Part shown: piece by piece, positions 59,642-64,000 of the stretch
Layout of the letters: each line of letters starts with the position of its first letter
Numbering within the stretch: position 1 is the first letter of the stretch
Assembly (NCBI RefSeq): GCF_000317695.1
Contig: NC_019771.1
Location: 4,516,001 to 4,580,000 of the forward strand
From: Anabaena cylindrica PCC 7122
GTDB lineage: Bacteria > Cyanobacteriota > Cyanobacteriia > Cyanobacteriales > Nostocaceae
Direction: 5' to 3'
DNA length: 64,000 nucleotides
The notes under the pieces: generated by a model
Database searches by the model: none
Told to the model about the DNA's origin: nothing
The model's input: only the letters and a program-made list of their open reading frames with translations
Translations under genes and position numbers: made by a program

Positions 59642-60382
59642 ATGGAAGAACAAACACCGATTATTATTGCTGAAGATGTTCACAAATGGTATGGTAAATT
59701 CCACGTTCTTCAAGGAGTGAGTTTAACCATTAATCGGGGGGAAGTTGTTGTTTTAATGGGGCCTTCTGGTTCAGGTAAATCAACTTTTATCCGTACATTC
59801 AACGCCTTAGAAGAATATCAACAGGGAAATATCAGTATTGATGGAATTACTCTCAGCCGTGATTTGCGAAATATCGAAAAAATTCGTAAAGAAACGGGAA
59901 TGGTATTTCAACAATTTAATTTATTTCCCCATTTAACCGTTTTAAAAAATATCACCTTAGCACCAATTTGGGTTCGGAAATTACCAAAAGCTAAAGCTGA
60001 AGAATTAGCAATGCAACTTTTAGAAAGAGTAGGGATTTTAACACAAGCAAATAAATATCCAGGACAGTTATCTGGTGGACAACAGCAACGAGTAGCCATA
60101 GCGCGTGCGTTAGCTATGCAACCTAAAATCATGCTATTTGATGAACCGACTTCCGCTTTAGATCCAGAAATGGTCCGAGAAGTTTTAGATGTGATGAAAA
60201 ATCTTGCTAGTGAGGGAATGACAATGGTAGTAGTGACTCACGAAGTGGGATTTGCGAGGGAAGTTGCAGATAGAGTAATTCTTATGGATAGTGGTTCTTT
60301 AGTTGAAGAAGCGACTCCTGATATGTTTTTTACTGAACCGAAAGAAGAAAGAACAAAGAAGTTTTTATCACAAATTCTTTAG
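59642..60382 (+). CDS. bgtA: amino-acid ABC transporter ATP-binding protein (BgtA-like)
   Basis: 246 residues from ATG 59642; a TTG at 59627 is open, but the first ATG fits better. Walker A GPSGSGKST, Q-loop FQQFNLFPHLTV, signature LSGGQQQR, Walker B IMLFDEPTSALDP, H-loop VVTHE. In Anabaena BgtA energises both the Nat-II and Bgt amino-acid systems. Operon end. Confidence 0.9.
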   Translation: MEEQTPIIIAEDVHKWYGKFHVLQGVSLTINRGEVVVLMGPSGSGKSTFIRTFNALEEYQQGNISIDGITLSRDLRNIEKIRKETGMVFQQFNLFPHLTVLKNITLAPIWVRKLPKAKAEELAMQLLERVGILTQANKYPGQLSGGQQQRVAIARALAMQPKIMLFDEPTSALDPEMVREVLDVMKNLASEGMTMVVVTHEVGFAREVADRVILMDSGSLVEEATPDMFFTEPKEERTKKFLSQIL

Positions 60383-60435
60383 CTAAGAAAATTAGTCAAA
60401 GTTATTTGTATCTGCCATTTTTTTACCCCCTGCTA

Positions 60436-61086
60436 TTACCTCAATTCAGCAGGTAAATTAGATAAATCATTGGCTTTATTAAGAATGAATAAACTTCCAT
60501 CACCCCCACGTCCAATTCTTAAAGTTTCATCTAAATAAGTAATATCGAGAGTAGCAATTCTACCTTGAGGATTATTAGCTGTGACAACTTTAAATGGATT
60601 TAGTTGAGGTGTGTCAATACCCACAATTTTTTCAATAGCTAAATAACGTTTATCAAAATCAACATTAATACGTTTATCTACTAAACCCGATATATCTAAA
60701 GCAGGTTCAAAACTAGCTGTTACTTTCACATATCCTGATACTATCCCCAAAGGGTGCTTAACTTGAGCTAGATTAAAAAACAGTTTATTAGCAACATTAA
60801 TTACCTGATAAACTTTACCTATCTGTAAACCCAATGGTAAGGAAGCTAAAGAACGTATTTCTCTAGCTGTGGAGTATTGAAGTTGCCAAGCACCATCTAA
60901 CAAAGCAGTAGCATGGAGGAGAGGTTGAGGATTAGGATTAAGATTTTCTAGTTCTGTTGTCAATTGTTCAATTTCTTCAGCTAAATTTTGATCCAGCTTT
61001 AAATTAGTAACAGGAGAACCATCAGCTTTAGTTTTAATTTTATTAATTATTGCTTGTAATTTTTCTTTCAAGACTTGATTATTCAT
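60436..61086 (-). CDS. PAP/fibrillin family protein
   Basis: 216 residues. Lipocalin-like plastid-lipid-associated (fibrillin) pattern: LLDGAWQLQYSTAREIRSLA, GKVYQVINVANKLFFNLAQV, GYVKVTASFEP and a C-terminal YLDETLRIGRGGDGSLFILN. Such proteins associate with thylakoids or lipid bodies (plastoglobule-like) and respond to light stress. Convergent with the transporter operon. Confidence 0.88.
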   Translation of the reverse strand: MNNQVLKEKLQAIINKIKTKADGSPVTNLKLDQNLAEEIEQLTTELENLNPNPQPLLHATALLDGAWQLQYSTAREIRSLASLPLGLQIGKVYQVINVANKLFFNLAQVKHPLGIVSGYVKVTASFEPALDISGLVDKRINVDFDKRYLAIEKIVGIDTPQLNPFKVVTANNPQGRIATLDITYLDETLRIGRGGDGSLFILNKANDLSNLPAELR

Positions 61087-61299
61087 TAGATATAATTGTT
61101 TTAAAGTTAACTTAGAAAAGTATAACTCAAAAAGGCAACAGGAATGTAAAAATGATCTATAACTGTAAATTGAGTTCTGGTTTTAAAACACTTTGAACAA
61201 CCACTTTTCAGACATTTTGACAAAATGAAACTTTTACCTCTTATTGTAACTGTAAAATGTTAATATATCAGTAACCTAGTTCAACCTAAGTTAAAAACC

Positions 61300-61587
61300 A
61301 TGACTAATATTAATATTACTCTACCTGAATCACTGAAAAGTTTTATTGAACAACAAATTGCTGAAGGTGGTTATAATTCAGCCAGTGAATATTTCCAACA
61401 GTTAATTATTCAAGAAGCACAGCGCCAAAGTAAAGGGAGTTTCCATAACTTGCTGATAAATCATGAAGAATTTGAAACTACTTTAGATGAATTAGCTGAT
61501 GATTTTGCAGCGTGTGTGGGTGCAACTGCGCCTATTTTGTCTGATTATGCTGTTAGTCGTGAAAGTATTTATGTGGATCATTTTTAA
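61300..61587 (+). CDS. ParD-like ribbon-helix-helix antitoxin with PIN-antitoxin tail
   Basis: 95 residues. The first 45 (NITLPESLKSFIEQQIAEGG, YNSASEYFQQLIIQEAQ) are a ParD-type ribbon-helix-helix. The rest (ETTLDELADDFAACVGATAP, ILSDYAVSRESIYVDHF) is not the usual ParE-binding tail but resembles the C-terminus of cyanobacterial VapB-type antitoxins that pair with PIN toxins. It is 2 bp upstream of a PIN toxin, which fits that reading. Confidence 0.7.
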   Translation: MTNINITLPESLKSFIEQQIAEGGYNSASEYFQQLIIQEAQRQSKGSFHNLLINHEEFETTLDELADDFAACVGATAPILSDYAVSRESIYVDHF

Positions 61588-61589
61588 CA

Positions 61590-62033
61590 GTGGAATATTT
61601 AGTAGATACGAATATTTTATTGCGTCTTGTGCAGCGCACTTATCCATTAAATCTAGTGATTAGAAATGCAGTTAGAAAGCTGAAGAATAATGGGGATATA
61701 ATGTTAACTACTCCCCAGAATTGTGCGGAGTTTTGGAATGTTGCTACAAGGCCAGCTACAAAAAACGGATTTGGTTTAACACCCAAAGATGCCGATAGAC
61801 AGTTAAGATTAATTGAGCGTATTTTTCCCTTATTATCTGATATACCTACAGTTTACCCAGAGTGGCGTAAATTAGTTGTGAAATTTGGTGTATCAGGTGT
61901 TCAAGTGCATGATGCGCGTCTTGCTGCAACTATGAAGGCTAATAATATAGCGCATATTCTGACATTTAATACAGGTGATTTTATCCGTTATGCCTCTGAG
62001 GGAATTATAGCTGTTAATCCAAATACAGTGTAA
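61590..62033 (+). CDS. PIN-domain toxin (VapC family)
   Basis: 147 residues starting at GTG 61590. The acidic residues fit a PIN domain: D6 (EYLVDTNILLRLV), E47 (NCAEFWNVATRP), D113 (VQVHDARLAATM) and D131 near the end (LTFNTGDFIRY). It looks intact. The antitoxin gene precedes it by 2 bp. Confidence 0.8.
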   Translation: MEYLVDTNILLRLVQRTYPLNLVIRNAVRKLKNNGDIMLTTPQNCAEFWNVATRPATKNGFGLTPKDADRQLRLIERIFPLLSDIPTVYPEWRKLVVKFGVSGVQVHDARLAATMKANNIAHILTFNTGDFIRYASEGIIAVNPNTV

Positions 62034-62131
62034 AGAGTAATACTTTGGTTAGCTTGGCAGTTTTAATATTTTTCTTCTTCATAGCTGAAATAAGCAAAAA
62101 CAATTTTGTATTTTTCAGTAATCATCTTTTA

Positions 62132-62398
62132 TCAATCATAATAATATTTACAAGACAGAATAATCAATAAATCTGCTTCAACTTTGTAAACTAATCTATG
62201 TTCATCTGTAATTCGTCTTGACCAGTAACCTTGCAATTCATATTTTAGTGGTTCTGGTTTACCTATTCCAGAAAATGCTTCTCTTTGGATATCTTTAATT
62301 AATTCCAAGATTTTTTTAAATACTTTTTTATCCTCCTTTCCCCACTCACCTAATTATTCAAAAGCTTCTGGTTCAAATGCTACTTTTCTCATATTCAT
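62132..62398 (-). pseudogene. YoeB/Txe-family toxin with one nonsense codon
   Basis: Read from ATG 62392 (or 62398) the gene gives RKVAFEPEAFE-stop-LGEWGKEDKKVFKKILELIK and on through KPEPLKYELQGYWSRRITDE, HRLVYKV, and to TGA at 62132-62134. All of YoeB's landmarks are present. The only defect is TAA at 62354-62356, where a Gln codon (CAA) would fit. A point mutation therefore inactivated an otherwise full-length toxin. It overlaps the antitoxin by about 26 bp. It is too interrupted to show as a long open frame. Confidence 0.75.
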
Positions 62399-62624
62399 CT
62401 AAATCAACATAAACTAAGTTACCTTTGTCTACATTTTCCATAGCTTTGAGCAGATGTTTTTTGTTAGCTTCTGATTTGAGAAGATAGGTAGTTTCATCTT
62501 CTGCAATAGGTGATTCAACTAGGATAATAACTTCTACAACTGTTCCTGGTGGTAGTTCAGTGGTAGATAGTTCGATTTTGCCATCTTTACCGACAATAGC
62601 CTTTTGTTTAATTCCACTGAGCAT
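62373..62624 (-). CDS. antitoxin of the YoeB pseudogene
   Basis: 83 residues. N-terminus (KQKAIVGKDGKIELSTTELP PGTVVEV; an AbrB/MazE-like or YefM-alternative beta fold), acidic C-terminus (ENVDKGNLVYVDLDEYEKSS). Its last codons overlap the toxin start (ATG 62398/62392), the usual layout for such pairs. Intact although its toxin carries a stop codon. Confidence 0.65.
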   Translation of the reverse strand: MLSGIKQKAIVGKDGKIELSTTELPPGTVVEVIILVESPIAEDETTYLLKSEANKKHLLKAMENVDKGNLVYVDLDEYEKSSI

Positions 62625-62689
62625 AATCTTTAATTACTCTGATAAAGTCAGATGTACTTATTTTATTCTAACTCTATTATTTGAATAAA

Positions 62690-63238
62690 TTAAGCAACCT
62701 GTTCCGCTAGAACTCGACCTTCCACACGCTCATATTCATCCTCAAGCAGCCAAAGTTTTGCTTCTTCATAACTGGAACAAGCAAAAATAATCTTGTAATT
62801 TTCTGTAGGATCTAAAATGCAAAAATTATTTTTATCATCACCAAGCAACATCAAAATGTAGGGTGGTATAGAGGTGGGGTCAACCCATATTTCTGTAAAC
62901 TGCCAGTTATTGGCTAGGTCGGGTGCGGGGAATGACATGATATTATCTCCAGTGACTTTTATTTCACCATAATGCAGAAGAATTTGACTGCCATTAATAT
63001 CTATTCTATAGCCAATTGCGCTGGCAAAATAGAGTCCATATCGTTCATGATTACGAATGATACCTGTGAACTCCCCATTTTCTATTATGGCTTGCGCTAC
63101 CCTGAGCATTGTTGCTTCATCGTTAAAAACATGAACAAACCCTTCTCGCTGCAATAATATTTGCATTTGTGGTGTGTCTGGGAGATGCTTGGCAATATGT
63201 CTAGTGTCTAGAGTTAGTTGCTTCTCTATTCCACTCAT
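62690..63238 (-). CDS. DUF6972-like (polymorphic-toxin-associated?) protein
   Basis: 182 residues. The N-terminal 95 residues (DTRHIAKHLPDTPQMQILLQ, REGFVHVFNDEATMLRVAQA, ERYGLYFASAIGYRIDINGS) resemble a domain seen at the C-terminus of large cyanobacterial secreted proteins with toxin-like features (DUF6972 as I recall). The His-rich 'RHIAKHL' and 'HVFNDE' pieces could be catalytic, but I cannot verify this. The C-terminal half is unlike it. Family assignment tentative. Confidence 0.45.
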   Translation of the reverse strand: MSGIEKQLTLDTRHIAKHLPDTPQMQILLQREGFVHVFNDEATMLRVAQAIIENGEFTGIIRNHERYGLYFASAIGYRIDINGSQILLHYGEIKVTGDNIMSFPAPDLANNWQFTEIWVDPTSIPPYILMLLGDDKNNFCILDPTENYKIIFACSSYEEAKLWLLEDEYERVEGRVLAEQVA

Positions 63239-63255
63239 TTAATTTATTAAATAAT

Positions 63256-64000
63256 CTAAATTAATTGAAAATTCCCTAAGTTTAACAAAATTTGAGCAAA
63301 TGAAGATTTTTCACAGTTAATAAATCCTACTGTCAAATAGCTTTTTTTAAATTCCTGAAATCCTGGTTGATTATTAAGAATAACGTAGGGTTTAATAAAT
63401 ATTGTAGAATTGCCACCATACACAATATAACTGAGGTCATAACTATGATCAACTTCGTAGCCATCAGGAATAAAGCAACTTATAATAATATAAATTTTTT
63501 CATTTTTGTAGATAGCTAATTCCGATAAATTGTGATAACCTGAATTTACATAATCTTTATAATTCCCAGATGCTATCAAAAAAATAGGACGTTGTGCTTC
63601 AATAGCTCTAGTTATGAAAGATAGTTTACTTTTACTTGTATTAATTGCTAATTCTTCCCCATCTTCTGCATCAAAATGTGAGCAATATCCAGCTTGCTTA
63701 ACTTGATGAGTTTGAATATAAACTGCACCAACTGATAACTTAGGCTGAGTAGTGACAGCTTTTCTGTTGAGTTCTGGGTGATAATATTTGATAGCTTGTT
63801 TTTCCAGTCTCCTGAGATTTTCTGCAAGGTTGGAAATTCTATTTAATAAATCTTCAGTGACAACTCGATAACGTATAACAGCATTTTCGATTTCTTCAAA
63901 TTCTGACTGACGATGATGATTCAGGTGACGATTTCTCAAATTATGAGAAAGTCCTATATACATAACTGGATAATCACTATTGCCAACATAATAAATACCA
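63256..64000 (-). CDS. GIY-YIG nuclease domain protein (partial, runs off the window)
   Basis: The reading frame continues to the window's right edge: before the ATG at 63963 it reads GIYYVGNSDYPVMYIGLSHN, which is the GIY...YIG motif. So the gene starts outside the window and the inner ATG is not the start. A second helix (NLRNRHLNHHRQSEFEEI) and ENLRRLEKQAIKYYHPELNR follow, as in GIY-YIG domains. The C-terminal 150 residues are not recognised. A nuclease role is likely, target unknown. Confidence 0.75.
   Translation of the reverse strand, partial: GIYYVGNSDYPVMYIGLSHNLRNRHLNHHRQSEFEEIENAVIRYRVVTEDLLNRISNLAENLRRLEKQAIKYYHPELNRKAVTTQPKLSVGAVYIQTHQVKQAGYCSHFDAEDGEELAINTSKSKLSFITRAIEAQRPIFLIASGNYKDYVNSGYHNLSELAIYKNEKIYIIISCFIPDGYEVDHSYDLSYIVYGGNSTIFIKPYVILNNQPGFQEFKKSYLTVGFINCEKSSFAQILLNLGNFQLI

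Overview
The window looks like chromosome of a filamentous, probably heterocyst-forming cyanobacterium of the Nostoc/Anabaena/Dolichospermum group. The evidence is the photosystem I gene psaD, two complex I ndhD genes, cyanobacteria-specific families (DUF2973, DUF2605, DUF3318, CGLD27, PAP/fibrillin, DICT-domain kinase), frequent GCGATCGC (HIP1) octamers, heptanucleotide short tandem repeats, and a four-gene amino-acid ABC transporter laid out like Anabaena natF-natG-natH-bgtA. No database search was possible; all names rest on motif and family recognition.

Layout. 0-5.4 kb: accessory DNA with unknown proteins, a toxin-antitoxin (TA) remnant, two tandem PD-(D/E)XK-like paralogs and an HNH nuclease pair. 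5.4-13.7 kb: core genes trpE, psaD, a DICT-GAF histidine kinase and a glycogen-debranching-type enzyme. 13.7-17 kb: repeats, a frameshifted gene, a PIN-toxin cluster and mazEF. 17-21 kb: DUF2973, DUF2605, thrS and a DUF29 gene. 21.3-31.4 kb: a compact mobile or plasmid-like element. Its left half holds unknown proteins, among them a 562-residue fibre-like protein and a Cys-rich partner. A catalytic-domain-only tyrosine recombinase sits in the middle beside a recombinase-core-like inverted repeat. The right half holds replication/regulatory-type small genes and an IS110-like transposase preceded by a strongly structured non-coding stretch. 31.4-40 kb: two ndhD paralogs and thrB, with an AIPR-type defence gene, a thrB remnant and decayed TA copies between them. 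41-44.3 kb: an AbiEi/AbiEii-like pair followed by a cytosine-5 DNA methyltransferase, a compact candidate defence cassette. 45-56 kb: a GTPase, a TumE-like TA pair, initiator tRNA-Met, asparaginase, CGLD27-rsfS, exopolysaccharide glycosyltransferases, queE, DUF3318 and YbjN. 56.5-61 kb: the amino-acid transporter and a plastoglobulin-like protein. 61.3-64 kb: a ParD-like/PIN pair, a YoeB toxin gene with one nonsense codon, a possible polymorphic-toxin-type protein and a GIY-YIG protein running off the right edge.

The most interesting signals are these. (1) A textbook-like -1 frameshift site (slippery GGGAAAC, 6-nt spacer, 7-bp stem) joins a ribbon-helix-helix regulator to a coiled-coil tail at 28.1-28.45 kb. 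(2) The 238-nt region before the IS110-like gene folds on paper into long helices and is a bridge-RNA candidate. (3) An 11-8-11 inverted repeat lies next to the recombinase. (4) The unknown fibre/Cys-rich gene cassette has no recognised relatives. (5) AbiE genes are coupled to a solitary m5C methyltransferase. (6) Several TA loci show clear, datable-looking decay: an internal deletion, a nonsense codon, a homopolymer frameshift and duplicated fragments.
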